A DNA stretch of 64,000 bases, from the NCBI GenBank assembly GCA_000415965.1, contig KE356560.1, forward strand, positions 300,433 through 364,432. The letters are read 5' to 3'. This DNA is from Haloquadratum walsbyi J07HQW1. GTDB lineage: Archaea; Halobacteriota; Halobacteria; Halobacteriales; Haloferacaceae. This document shows, in pieces, positions 46,331 to 56,176 of this stretch; position 1 is the stretch's first letter; each line of letters starts with the position of its first letter. The translations under genes were made by a program, and so were the position numbers. Under the pieces are notes generated by a model that was given only the letters and a program-made list of their open reading frames with translations, had not been told where the DNA came from and ran no database searches.

Positions 46331-48571
46331 CTATTGCGGACTTGGGTTTGATGGTCCAGAGACCGTTTCGCCTTTGCTCTGTGAGAGAGCCGACCCAGTG
46401 ATGCTTTTGAGTCGAGCAACGAGTGAATCCTTCTCGGCTTCACCTTCGAGTGCAATGTCAAGCACTTCACTGATATGTGAGACGGGAATGATTTCAACCA
46501 TTTCCTCGTATTCTTCTTCAATCATCACATCCTGTGAGTTTGCCGCTGGGATGATAATTCGTTCACAACCGGACTTTGCGGCTGCCTCAATCTTATGAGT
46601 GACACCACCAACTGGCAGGACATCACCACGGACAGAGAGACTTCCTGTCATTGCGAGCGATTGATCGACACCAACGTCCTCAAGCGCTGAGATCACTGCT
46701 GTTGCGACAGTGATTGATGCGGAATCGCCGTCAACCCCCTGTTGTCCTGTCTGTACAAACTGAATGTGGATATCTTTCTCAGAGATGTTTTCATCGGAGA
46801 ACTTCTTGATAATCGCAGAGACATTATCAACCGCCTCCTGTGCCATCTCCTTCAGTTGTCCAGTTGCAATGACTTCACCAGGACCCTGAGATGGCGTTAC
46901 CTCTGCCATCACGGGAAGCATGATACCTGAGTCCTCGCCCATCACAGCAAGCCCGTTCACACGACCGGCTTGGTAGCCATCGGACACCTGAAGCTCGTAG
47001 TCCTTCCGGCGCTCAATGTAATCATCAGCGAGTTGCTGCTCGATGGAGCGGCTGCGTCCTTTTGCCTGAAGCACGTGATCTCGTCTGACGTAATCAGCAT
47101 CCGAGGCACGGGCAATGTCGCCAGCGACTCGCACAAGACCACCAAGGTTTCTCAATTCAAGCGTGAGGTGCCCCTTTCGACCAGCGCGACGACGGGCCTC
47201 GAGAATGATTTCCTCGATTGCTTCAGCGTTGTAATCTGGAAGCCGCCCATCCTTGTTCACTTCCTGAGCGACAAATCGGGTGTACTTCCGTCGCATGTCT
47301 GGCGTATCTTCGATCGTGTCATCCATGTACACCTCATATCCGTATCCTTTGATTCGTGATCGAAGTGCAGGGTGCATGTTCTCCATCGCATCAAGATTCC
47401 CTGCAGCAATCATAATGAAGTCTGTCGGGACCGGCTCAGTCTGAACCATCGCACCTGAAGACCGTTCAGACTGTCCGGTAATCGAGAATTCACCCTCTTG
47501 AATCGCGGTCATCAGATGCTGTTGACTGCGAATATCGAGCGTATTGATCTCGTCGATGTACAGCACGCCTTTGTTTGCTTTATGAATTGATCCGGGCTCA
47601 ACGCGGTCGTGGCTTGGTGTCTCCATACCACCCGATTGGAATGGGTCATGTCGAACATCGCCAAGGAGCGCACCAGCGTGAGCGCCCGTTGCATCCTCGA
47701 ATGGTGCCGTTGCCGTGTCAGCGTTGTTCACGATGAGATTCGGAATCATCGCATCGCCACCGCGTGATCCATAGCGGAATGCGAGATAGATAACACCAGC
47801 AGCAAGAATCCCAAGTAGAATCTGCCCAGCGATAATGAGTGAGTATCCAAGGACGATTGCAATGATAATCCACATGAGGAACGAGCGCATCTGATTTCGC
47901 TTGCGTGCTTCCTCTTTGTGGGCATCGACAATCTGGTCACCCTTCCCAGCTGGAACTGTTCGAACCTTCGGATTATTGCCGTCATCTGGGTTATGATAGA
48001 CAAGCACATCCTGAAGTTCCTCCTTTGGAAGCAGTTCTGACATTGCTTTTGCAAGCATCGACTTTCCTGTTCCAGGGGAACCAATCATCATCACGTGACG
48101 TCGCTGTTTTGCTGCTTTCATGACGACGTCGCGTGCGTGTTCTTGCCCAATGACTTGGTCGACAAGGCGATCTGGGACGTCAATTTCGGCTGTGGAGTCG
48201 ATCTTTAATCCGCCAAGTAAATCGTCCTCATTAACGTCATCTTTCACCTCGGCGTCAACTTCAACCTCACTGCCGAGTTCTTCGATCGATCCATTCTCAC
48301 GGTCTGTGGTGTCATTTGGATCAACCGTGTCAACAGAGTCATTATAACTATCATGGCCACGGTCGCGGTCGCCGTGGTCTTCGCGGCCGGAATCATCATC
48401 ACGGCCATCGGCACCTGCATTGGCGCCAGTATCAGTATCAGTACCGGCTTCGACGTTGGCATGTTCCTCCGAGAGCCCATCGTTATCGCGTGGTGACGAA
48501 TCGGGCGTCTCATCGGTAAAGCCGCTGCCCTCTGCCGGAGGGTTCTCGTCTGAGTCCGTATCGTTACTCAT
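46331..48571 (-). CDS. lonB: Membrane-anchored ATP-dependent protease LonB
   Basis: A 746-residue archaeal Lon. The N-terminal 130 residues are acidic and low in complexity (GTDTDTGANAGAD repeats). The AAA+ domain has Walker A GSPGTGKSM and Walker B VLYIDEIN. Two membrane helices (WIIIAIVLGYSLIIAGQILLGILAAGVIYLAF) are inserted between, which anchors it to the membrane. The S16 protease domain has catalytic Ser in DGDSASIT and Lys in VTHKIEAA. LonB degrades misfolded and regulatory proteins and is needed for haloarchaeal membrane homeostasis. I start at Met 48571 (MSNDTDSDEN); the upstream open frame is not family-like. Confidence 0.95.
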   Translation of the reverse strand: MSNDTDSDENPPAEGSGFTDETPDSSPRDNDGLSEEHANVEAGTDTDTGANAGADGRDDDSGREDHGDRDRGHDSYNDSVDTVDPNDTTDRENGSIEELGSEVEVDAEVKDDVNEDDLLGGLKIDSTAEIDVPDRLVDQVIGQEHARDVVMKAAKQRRHVMMIGSPGTGKSMLAKAMSELLPKEELQDVLVYHNPDDGNNPKVRTVPAGKGDQIVDAHKEEARKRNQMRSFLMWIIIAIVLGYSLIIAGQILLGILAAGVIYLAFRYGSRGGDAMIPNLIVNNADTATAPFEDATGAHAGALLGDVRHDPFQSGGMETPSHDRVEPGSIHKANKGVLYIDEINTLDIRSQQHLMTAIQEGEFSITGQSERSSGAMVQTEPVPTDFIMIAAGNLDAMENMHPALRSRIKGYGYEVYMDDTIEDTPDMRRKYTRFVAQEVNKDGRLPDYNAEAIEEIILEARRRAGRKGHLTLELRNLGGLVRVAGDIARASDADYVRRDHVLQAKGRSRSIEQQLADDYIERRKDYELQVSDGYQAGRVNGLAVMGEDSGIMLPVMAEVTPSQGPGEVIATGQLKEMAQEAVDNVSAIIKKFSDENISEKDIHIQFVQTGQQGVDGDSASITVATAVISALEDVGVDQSLAMTGSLSVRGDVLPVGGVTHKIEAAAKSGCERIIIPAANSQDVMIEEEYEEMVEIIPVSHISEVLDIALEGEAEKDSLVARLKSITGSALSQSKGETVSGPSNPSPQ

Positions 48572-48736
48572 AGAATGCGTCGCTATGAAAAATGAAGGCT
48601 GGAGCACTGATATACTTTCTCCCCATTTTATTGGAACAAAACAGCGATAATCACCGGTGAGAGCGCTGATATTACCCAAATCGAGAAAACCGATAGACTC
48701 GGATTATTTATTGGTGACGGTCACAACAAAACAGAT

Positions 48737-49390
48737 ATGCGGGGGTTCTACATCGGTCGATTTCAGCCATATCATAATGGGCATCATAAGATGGTTGAAG
48801 CGATTACCGCTGAGGTTGATGAATTAGTGCTTGGAATCGGATCAGCCGGACACTCACACACACAGCGAAATCCATTCACTGCCGGTGAACGGGTAATGAT
48901 GGTCACAAAGTCTGTTGCTGATTTTGATATTACAACATACGCAGTACCGATTGAGGATCTTGATCGAAACTCTGTGTGGGTCAGTCATGTTCAAAGTATG
49001 TCTCCGACGTTCGACGTTGCATACTCAAATAACCCTCTTGTGATTCAGTTATTCAGTGAGGCAGATGTCGAGGTCCGACAGTCGCCGATGTTTAATCGTG
49101 GCACTTTAAAAGGAACCACGCTCCGAGAGCGAATGGTGCATGATAATGATTGGAGATCACTTGTTCCCCCCCAGGTCGTTGATGTGATTGAGGAGATCGA
49201 CGGCATTGAACGGATGCGTCGACTGGGAGCAACGGATACCTCAGAAGACACGAACGAGGTGAGCGATACCGTTGCACATACGCGCACCAATGAGATTGAG
49301 AATCACAACGCCGATATGGATGACAATTCGAATTCGAATTCGAATCCAAATCCAAACCCAAATCCGAATCCGGGGACGACTGAACAATGA
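48737..49390 (+). CDS. nadM: Nicotinamide-nucleotide adenylyltransferase
   Basis: A 217-residue archaeal NMNAT: GFYIGRFQPYHNGHHKMVE (HxGH nucleotidyltransferase motif), NPFTAGERVMM, DLDRNSVWVSHV and MFNRGTLKGTTLRERM. It makes NAD from NMN and ATP. The catalytic part ends near residue 165; the remaining 50 residues are polar and close with NSNSNSNPNPNPNPNP, encoded by hexamer repeats AATTCG then AATCCA/AACCCA (49327-49372). The next gene overlaps by four bases. Haloarchaea often pair nadM with a SAM-hydrolase. Confidence 0.94.
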   Translation: MRGFYIGRFQPYHNGHHKMVEAITAEVDELVLGIGSAGHSHTQRNPFTAGERVMMVTKSVADFDITTYAVPIEDLDRNSVWVSHVQSMSPTFDVAYSNNPLVIQLFSEADVEVRQSPMFNRGTLKGTTLRERMVHDNDWRSLVPPQVVDVIEEIDGIERMRRLGATDTSEDTNEVSDTVAHTRTNEIENHNADMDDNSNSNSNPNPNPNPNPGTTEQ

Positions 49391-50190
49391 TTACCCTCGC
49401 ATCTGATTTTGGCTCACCGTATCCTGCTGCGATGAAGGGCGTGATATTACAGAAGAGCGATGCCCGAATTGTCGATGTCACACATGAACTTCCACGACAG
49501 GATGTTCGAGCAGCGGCGTTTTGGTGTCGAAAGACACTCCCGCATTTTCCACCAGCGGTCCATGTTGTTGTGGTTGACCCTGGCGTTGGAACTGACCGTG
49601 ACGCGATTGTGATACGAGTTGGTGAGCATGTCCTGATTGGTCCAGATAACGGTGTTCTCAGACCGGTGGCTCGTCAACTTACTGCCCAGTTTTCTGATAA
49701 AACAACAACAGACCGAGAGAATCATATTGAGTATTTTCGGTATAATTACACGGATCCACAGTCAGCAACGTTTCACGGACGCGATGTATTTGCCCCAGCA
49801 GCAGCCGTGATACACAACCGTGGGACTGCCTCATTAGAGACCCTTGAGGCAGTCACATCCGTTCCTGCCACAGCAGTCGTGCAATGTGAGCTTCCATCAG
49901 CGACAATCGATGCTGATAACACAACTGCAACAGGTGAAGTGCTTGTTGTCGACGATTTTGGTAACGCCATCACAAATATTCCAGGATCATTCCTTGCTGA
50001 CCGGACCGGTGAGACGGTTTCGGTCGGGACGACAACCGCAGAAGTAACGTCAACATTTGCTGATGTTGATCCTGGTGAGCCATTGCTCACTGTCGGAAGT
50101 CATGGGTTTGTTGAATGCGATGTCAATCACGGTCGTGGAACAGAAGCATTTGGACTCGCGGTTGGAGATCCAGTTCGAATTGCGTTTTGA
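49387..50190 (+). CDS. SAM hydroxide adenosyltransferase (DUF62)
   Basis: A 267-residue SAM hydrolase family protein: ITLASDFGSPYPAAMKGVIL, DVTHELPRQDVRAAAFW, VVVVDPGVGTDRDAIV, GPDNGVL and GRDVFAPAAA. The C-terminal beta domain has VDDFGNAITNIPG. It splits S-adenosylmethionine to adenosine and methionine; the biological role is unclear. Its start overlaps the nadM stop (ATGA), suggesting coupled expression. Confidence 0.92.
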   Translation: MITLASDFGSPYPAAMKGVILQKSDARIVDVTHELPRQDVRAAAFWCRKTLPHFPPAVHVVVVDPGVGTDRDAIVIRVGEHVLIGPDNGVLRPVARQLTAQFSDKTTTDRENHIEYFRYNYTDPQSATFHGRDVFAPAAAVIHNRGTASLETLEAVTSVPATAVVQCELPSATIDADNTTATGEVLVVDDFGNAITNIPGSFLADRTGETVSVGTTTAEVTSTFADVDPGEPLLTVGSHGFVECDVNHGRGTEAFGLAVGDPVRIAF

Positions 50191-51086
50191 TCATTATACA
50201 GAATCAAGGAGAATCCTTACGCCTTCGGGCGCAGGATGAATTCGACAACTCGGAGTCAATCTCCGCTACGAGAGCCACTCTAAGACTTGATAATCCGCAA
50301 CTTAAACTGACAGGCGGTTCTGTATATACGGAGGAATTAGGATGGGAACGGAGCGATTCCCGCCAGTCCGACCGTGGCGGCCTGTCCGCCCCAAGCAATC
50401 AGACAATAATCGGAACCAGTCAGGTGAACGGTCGGTTCCTCTGACTATCATGAATCGATGCAGAGCCCGACTGCTTGAAACCAGCACAGAAAGTAACTCC
50501 GAGTCCGTTGAAGTCTGCCGGACTCCCCAAGGCAAAAACAACTGTGGGAGTCCGAACACGACGGAGGATAGGAGTACCGGGGGCTGAGATGTGGCATTCC
50601 CAGCAGTTCCACTCGACTCGCCACAGTCCGTGAACCCCACATGGATTCTCACCGTGCCGGGGTTCGGTGGAACTGCAGACCTGAAATTTCCAATGCTCAC
50701 GCTCAGGATTCCTCCGTGTTTACGCGGAGGAGGATGTCAATGATTCTCCATATCCAATCCAATTGCAGATTACACCCACGTCCCGGTGCGATTAACCTTT
50801 CACCTGTATAGATACCTCGATACAGTGAAGAGTAGCATAATAGCGGCGATAGAGCACATCAACACTCGACATACTAGCGGATATGAGTGTCGTGGACACA
50901 GTCATAAAGAGTCTCCCCCATCGGTGGGTAAGAATATCGCAATTGGTAGCGTTCGACATTGCATGCACGCTAAGATGTGTGCCCGCCCCGAGTATAGCAT
51001 GTCGTGTAACCAATAACTGACACGCAGCAAATGCAGACCGATAGATTCGGAGAGACAGACTACCGAAGATTTAGTTCCTGATGGGA
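50191..51086. mobile_element. Decayed IS200/605-IS1341 element, right end clear
   Basis: On the plus strand 50342-50587 an interrupted frame (VRPKQSDNNRNQSGERSVP) suggests the tail of an accessory TnpB. At 50700-50740 the sequence GGATT-CCTCCGTG-TTTA-CGCGGAGG-AGGATGTCAA is a near-canonical haloarchaeal IS200/605 right end with an 8-bp stem (50711-50730). The region up to 51086 has no gene. No TnpA or TnpB catalytic core is found. Confidence 0.55.
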
Positions 51087-52652
51087 TTACTCAGAGGAGA
51101 TAACATCGTCAATTCGGACAATCATCGTCGTTGCCTCTGTTGCAGCCGTAATTGCTTCATGTTTGACCGCTGCCGGATCAACGATTCCCGCTGTCAATGG
51201 ATTTGCGATCTCACCGGTCTGCTCAGTTGCAACAAGACCAGCACAGTCTTCATTTTCAAACGTTGATCGAAGGTCAACGACAGCATCGATTGGATCCATG
51301 CCCGTATTTTGTGCGAGCGTCCGGGGAACAGCATCAACTGCGTCTGCAAACGATTCAACAGCGAGTTGCTGTCGACCCTCAATACCGGCTGCTGCGGAGC
51401 GAATCGCATCAGAAATAGCGATCTCAGTGCCACCAGCACCAGGAACCACTCCGCTATCGAGTGCAACGGTTGTTGCGTTTATTGCGTCGTCAATAGCACG
51501 AGAGAGCTCATCAAGGACATGCTCCGTGCCACCGCGAATCAGCAGGGTTGCTGCTGTGCTTTCGGCACCACCTTCGATAACAGTTAGCTCATCCTCACCG
51601 TACGTCTCGGTTGAGACGCTATCGACGGATCCAAGATCACTCGTTTCGAGCTCCTCAAGCCGACCAAGACGAGACGCCCCAGTCGCACGAGCAACAGTGC
51701 GGGCATCATCATCGTCGATATCCTCAAAGGCAACAATATCTTCACGAGCAAGATATGATGCGACACGATCACTAATTGAGTCCGTCGAGAATACGACATC
51801 GGCACCGGCGTCTGCGAGCGTTGATGCATACTCACGAAGTTCATCATCCTCAGCAGCAACGGCTGCCTCAAGTTGGTCGACAGATGAAATTGTATATTCT
51901 GCATCAACCTCACCCTCACGAAGATCAAGTTCAACATCCAATACTGCAACCGATGCGTCAGTCACTGTCGTAGGCATCCCATCAGCAGCGCGCTCGGCGT
52001 CAATCACGACACCTTCGAGCAGATCCGTCGCAGATGAAGATGCGCCAGTTTGGGTGTGTGTCTTGATATCGTCGGCGTCAAATTCATCATTGGCTGCTCG
52101 GACGCGCTGGACAGCATCGACAACCAGACTCGCTAAGCGATCAGCGGTCACATCACCGGTTCCCTTACCGGTCATCGATGACTCAGCAACAGACTGAAGT
52201 AGTTCATCATCAATCTCGACGCTATCAACCTGATCGTCAATAGCGTCGTGTGCGAGCTCTGCAGCCCTGCTATATCCCTCGGCGACGACGGTTGGGTGAA
52301 GTCCATCTTCGAACAATGACTCGGCCTCAGAGAGTAGCTCACCCGTCAGGACCGCTGCCGTCGTTGTTCCATCACCAACAGATTCCTCCTGTGACTCTGA
52401 AACCTCGACGATCATCTGTGCAGCAGGATGTTCGATATCCATCTCACCGAGGATTGTTGCCCCATCGTTTGTGATGACAACGTCACCACCGGAATCAACG
52501 AGCATTTTATCCATTCCACGTGGACCAAGCGTCGTCCGGACAGAACTCGCAACAGCCTTTCCGGCTTGGACGTTCGTGTCCTGTGCATCTTCGCCGCGAG
52601 TACGCTCACTCTCCTCTGTCAGTACCGCAAGCGGCTGCATTCGTGTCGACAT
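51087..52652 (-). CDS. Thermosome (group II chaperonin) subunit
   Basis: A 521-residue CCT-type chaperonin subunit. The ATPase motifs are [26 protein letters not shown] and [11 protein letters not shown], and [11 protein letters not shown] is in the second half. It lacks the Gly-Gly-Met tail of major thermosome subunits, ending [11 protein letters not shown], as does the minor third subunit (CCT3) of Haloferax. The subunits build a double-ring folding machine in the cytoplasm; this one is probably an accessory member. It is a single gene with its own promoter at about 52680. Confidence 0.93.
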   Translation of the reverse strand: MSTRMQPLAVLTEESERTRGEDAQDTNVQAGKAVASSVRTTLGPRGMDKMLVDSGGDVVITNDGATILGEMDIEHPAAQMIVEVSESQEESVGDGTTTAAVLTGELLSEAESLFEDGLHPTVVAEGYSRAAELAHDAIDDQVDSVEIDDELLQSVAESSMTGKGTGDVTADRLASLVVDAVQRVRAANDEFDADDIKTHTQTGASSSATDLLEGVVIDAERAADGMPTTVTDASVAVLDVELDLREGEVDAEYTISSVDQLEAAVAAEDDELREYASTLADAGADVVFSTDSISDRVASYLAREDIVAFEDIDDDDARTVARATGASRLGRLEELETSDLGSVDSVSTETYGEDELTVIEGGAESTAATLLIRGGTEHVLDELSRAIDDAINATTVALDSGVVPGAGGTEIAISDAIRSAAAGIEGRQQLAVESFADAVDAVPRTLAQNTGMDPIDAVVDLRSTFENEDCAGLVATEQTGEIANPLTAGIVDPAAVKHEAITAATEATTMIVRIDDVISSE

Positions 52653-53647
52653 TGTTATGAAACCTCATTTGAAAGATGCAAGCACTTCTATAAATAAGTT
52701 ACGAATACAGAACAATTTGGCAATCAAAAACACACCAGTCGATCGCAATACTACGGCGGGATTTGTGCCCTGATATGTGAAAACGGGTATACCCTATTCA
52801 ATTATGATTTGACCTTTTGATTCTCTTCCCAGCGTGTTCAGATCGGAAATTGCTATCATTATACGCTGAACGGGCCCAATCCCACTGAGGCTGCGGATAC
52901 GCGCCGTCACAGTGGGGGATTTCTGAGTGTATCGTTGGACAATAGTGTACATACTATTGTTGGCACATCGGTTCTGACCCCGATGGAGCCGAGTGCCCGA
53001 CAGGTGGTGGTTTGAGTGTAAGTATGAGCGTGGGTGTGAGTGTTCGCCCACGTTGGAACCAGGATGTGCCCCATGTGGGAATCACATAACAAGTATTAGG
53101 CTCTCGTCACCAATGCAAGTAACTCCGAGTCTGGTGAGCCCAACGACCGATCGAAGCTCTTGTGACACAACAAACACAAAATCCTCGCTTCAGTTGAAGA
53201 GAGGAGTCCCGGGGGGTTTGGCACTCCCTGGAAATTGCCCAGTGACCGGACACATACCGATTCGCACGGTGTGTGAGCTTGGCTTGGTATTGGGAGTCTA
53301 CAAATTCAAACCCAAACCTCAATCCAAACCTGACACTCCCACTCCCAACCAAGCGAAACGGGGCGGAGCAGAGCGGTGCCGTGGGATTCCTTTCGTCTTG
53401 AGGCCGAGGAGGATGTCAACACAAGGAGTTTTATTTCTTTTTGCATGTGTTATTTGTCTTGATGACAGTTGGTGAGACTGTGAGTGTCGGGGATTCGAAG
53501 CGGGGGCGTGCAAATGTGCGTTCCAGATAAAGTGGGTGTGGCTTCGTATAACCTTTGGTCATATTGCAACCGACTAATGACCGATAACACATCGTAGCAC
53601 GACCGAAATAAGAAACGGCACGGACAATAACATCAATTTAGCACGGA
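52653..53647. mobile_element. Spacer with second IS200/605 right end
   Basis: Plus-strand text at 53330-53420 leads into GGGATTCCTTTCGTCTTGAGG, then CCGAGGAGGATGTCAAC (53388-53424). It shares the GGATTC...GAGGATGTCAA frame with 50700-50740 and with canonical haloarchaeal elements. Upstream from 53295 to 53345 there is a run of CCAAACC/CAAACC hexamer-like units. The rest is G+C-rich without open frame of normal composition. No transposase gene survives. Confidence 0.5.
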
Positions 53648-54580
53648 TTATCGCCAATCGTGTCGAGAAACAACGCGGTTAGCACGCGCAGAGCAGCCGT
53701 GAGGATTTCGTGTTGTTGACCGATCAGCAAATCGTGCCCGTAACCCAGTTATGAAGCCAGCAACAGCACCAATGGCTGCATCACGTTCGACACTCAGACA
53801 CGTCGAAAGGGTGCGTTTATCCGCAAGAATATCCCTGGCAGCCTTAGTCGCATCAGAGCCAATATGCGTGAGTGTCCGGCGAACGACAGTAGGACGTATC
53901 CCATAGTTCTTCACCAATCGATAAGCTAGCGATCGATATTTCCAGTCGGTATCCCGCTGTTCAATACCACCATCAGTTTCATACTCGGTCTGGACACACA
54001 TCTCTGGTTCCCATGCAACGCGTTCACTCACCGCAGCTAACCGATGAGCAGCGTCGCGGGCGCCACCAGTCTCAAGATATTCATCAAATCCATCAATATT
54101 TTCGAGCGTTGCTGTAGTAAATGCAACATTTCCACCGTTGAAGTACGTCACCGTTCGTCCACCGATATCGGTCTGTTCACACGCAGTCGTTGTCATTCCA
54201 GCAGACAACATCTGATGGACAGGTCCGGTAACAACTGCTGCACGAGAGAGTCCTGCTGTAATTGCATCGACCCACGTCGACTCAATTGTGAGATCATGTT
54301 GTAAAATAGCAATTGCCTCTCCAGTTGCTTCGATAATACCCGCATTCCGAGCAACATTCAGTGTTCGTTCTGCGACCTCAACTAATACATCGACATCTGT
54401 GCGGTTTTGAACCATTCCACTTGTCCCATCAGCGGATGGACCATTGACTACGATAACTTCTGCTGTGGGAGCATGCTCAGCAAGGGCATCAAGACTATCT
54501 GCGAGTTGCTCACGACCATTTAATGTTGGAATAACAACAGACAGGTCAATGTCGGATGTATCAAGTGATAATGATGGCAT
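53648..54580 (-). CDS. Glycosyltransferase family 2
   Basis: A 310-residue GT-A fold enzyme: DLSVVIPTLNGREQLADSL at the start, VIVVNGPSADGT for the nucleotide-sugar loop, then AILQHDLTIES in the position of the DxD motif (HDL) and GGNVAFTTATLENIDGFDE for the acceptor loop. It would transfer a sugar to lipid or protein, and adds to cell-surface or lipid glycosylation. It lies 11 bases after the methyltransferase stop, so both probably form one operon. The last 60 residues are Arg/Ala-rich. Confidence 0.85.
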   Translation of the reverse strand: MPSLSLDTSDIDLSVVIPTLNGREQLADSLDALAEHAPTAEVIVVNGPSADGTSGMVQNRTDVDVLVEVAERTLNVARNAGIIEATGEAIAILQHDLTIESTWVDAITAGLSRAAVVTGPVHQMLSAGMTTTACEQTDIGGRTVTYFNGGNVAFTTATLENIDGFDEYLETGGARDAAHRLAAVSERVAWEPEMCVQTEYETDGGIEQRDTDWKYRSLAYRLVKNYGIRPTVVRRTLTHIGSDATKAARDILADKRTLSTCLSVERDAAIGAVAGFITGLRARFADRSTTRNPHGCSARANRVVSRHDWR

Positions 54581-54591
54581 CAGTTGGTGTT

Positions 54592-55383
54592 TTAATCATC
54601 TGCTGTAACCGCCTCATCGGGTGTGTTCTGCGGTGTTTCCAAGTCGGTCTCATCTGTTGTTGTTGTCGTCGAATCAGTGGTTACTGTTGCAGTCCAATAT
54701 GAGACTGATGCAAGCGCATCACCAAAGTCACCATCCCCAAGGGATTTATCAACGTCGCGAAACCCACGAGCGAGGTCGTTTGGTATCTTACGGTAGAATC
54801 CATATGGGAATAAAAAGTCATGAGTATCATCAACCATTGAAAGGTTAGCATCTGAAAGGAGCTTCTTTACCTGTGACCGAGAGTATAGATGCGATCCCAT
54901 CGGAAGAAGCCAATTATAGATAATACGCGTACTGCGGTGATTGAACGTATCGAAAAAGACAATATCATTTGAAACTCGTGCCATTTCTGTGAGAAATATT
55001 CCTGGCGTCTCTGCCAGGTGGAAAAACCGCATTGCAAAGACCGCATCAAAGTGATCATCAGGAAAAGGTAGTCGGGCAGCATCGCCACGGAGTAATTCAA
55101 GATTATCATCCACGCCATTATCACGTGCTTTTCTGCGACCCTGTGCGAGCATTGCATCAGAAATATCTATCCCAACGATATTCGCTCCTTTTTCAGCAAG
55201 CATCGCCGTGAATCGACCTGTCCCGCAGGCAATCTCAAGGATATTAGCATCAGCAACGGGATCAAGTGAGTCAAGAACAGCACGTTTTTCTCGACGGTCA
55301 ATGAGCTGACCACCACGCGAGAACCGCTTTGACTCATATGCCTGCGCAACGTCGTCAGCTTGATACCACTCTTTTCCTTTCAC
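54592..55383 (-). CDS. SAM-dependent class I methyltransferase
   Basis: A 263-residue methyltransferase. The SAM site is NILEIACGTGRFTAMLAEKGANIVGID at about residues 45-71 (motif I), then LELLRGDAARLPFPDDHFDAVFAMR (motifs II-III). It belongs to the UbiE/methyltransferase-11 group. The C-terminal 25 residues are a low-complexity Thr-rich tail (TTVTTDSTTTTTDET). The substrate is unknown; with the glycosyltransferase that follows it may modify a glycan or lipid. Confidence 0.88.
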   Translation of the reverse strand: MKGKEWYQADDVAQAYESKRFSRGGQLIDRREKRAVLDSLDPVADANILEIACGTGRFTAMLAEKGANIVGIDISDAMLAQGRRKARDNGVDDNLELLRGDAARLPFPDDHFDAVFAMRFFHLAETPGIFLTEMARVSNDIVFFDTFNHRSTRIIYNWLLPMGSHLYSRSQVKKLLSDANLSMVDDTHDFLFPYGFYRKIPNDLARGFRDVDKSLGDGDFGDALASVSYWTATVTTDSTTTTTDETDLETPQNTPDEAVTADD

Positions 55384-55572
55384 ACTAGGCGTATGTGCTC
55401 ACTCAGATAGTAAAACCGTATTGGATGCATCTTGGGAGCCTATTCATGTCTAATTCGTTTATCCAATCTGAGAGCTACCGACGAAGCCAGTTTCTAAGAT
55501 ATATAAGGTATTAGTATTATACTGAGAGACTTTGAGGCAACCTTTACAATATGTACGATTGTTGCCAATCAT

Positions 55573-55851
55573 ATGAGCACCAGTACTGTCGACCCTGAGA
55601 ATGCAGTTCAGCTTTCAGAATCAGAGTTTCGAAGTCGACTGCGAGAATTACCACCGAGTGCCAAACTTGTCGCCAAGATACTTGAAATTGATTCCCCCCT
55701 CTCGCAGGGACAGCTCGCAGAGGAGTCATTATTACCGGATCGAACTGTGCGGTATGCACTAAACCGATTGGAGGATAATGATCTCGTTGGCTCACGATAT
55801 AGCTTCAAAGATGCTCGAAAGCAGGTGTACTTTCTTAACGATTATGCGTAA
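55573..55851 (+). CDS. Winged-helix transcriptional regulator
   Basis: A 92-residue wHTH protein. Helices LRELPPSAKLVAKILE, the recognition region LSQGQLAEESLLPDRTVRYALNRLED and the wing NDLVGSRYSFKDARKQVYFL make a MarR/ArsR-like fold. Haloarchaea have many of these small regulators. It is transcribed away from the methyltransferase, which it might control. The DNA target is unknown. Confidence 0.85.
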   Translation: MSTSTVDPENAVQLSESEFRSRLRELPPSAKLVAKILEIDSPLSQGQLAEESLLPDRTVRYALNRLEDNDLVGSRYSFKDARKQVYFLNDYA

Positions 55852-56176
55852 TACCCACCCACGACTGAGTTCGTGAGGTTCGCTCTATCGAACGATAGCG
55901 TATCCCTGTGCCTTCGGAATCGACACTCCTTCCGCAGAGCGGTTAGACTCTCAGTTACTTGTATTCACACTTGCGTCTGCATCTGTATACATGACCACGC
56001 CGTGTCATAATGTGGAAAACAAACGCGATATCTGCTTGATAATCGTCAGTCGTGTCCTCACTATTTGAGTTATCTTCTGAGTGAATCTGGGGAAGATCGC
56101 TTTGATCTTTTGTGAGTCCACATCATAACGGTGATACTGCTGACGTGACTCACAAACATATGATGTCAATCAGCTC
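55852..56176. other. Spacer, faint IS-end trace
   Basis: A G+C-rich patch at 55895-55965 with GGAATCGACACTCC and CGGTTAGACTCT recalls the IS200/605 right end, but it is too diverged to be sure. The remaining part is AT-rich and should carry the promoter for the MBL gene. Confidence 0.3.

Noticed and set aside
48572-48679. Upstream extension of LonB
   Set aside because: The extra residues (MGNISALTGDYRC) lack acidic bias; the Met at 48571 begins the typical haloarchaeal N-terminus.
51163-52197. 344-residue plus ORF
   Set aside because: Ser/Ala/Thr-rich shadow of the thermosome gene on the opposite strand.
53319-53513. 64-residue minus ORF near the IS end
   Set aside because: It crosses a non-coding IS end and has no recognisable similarity.
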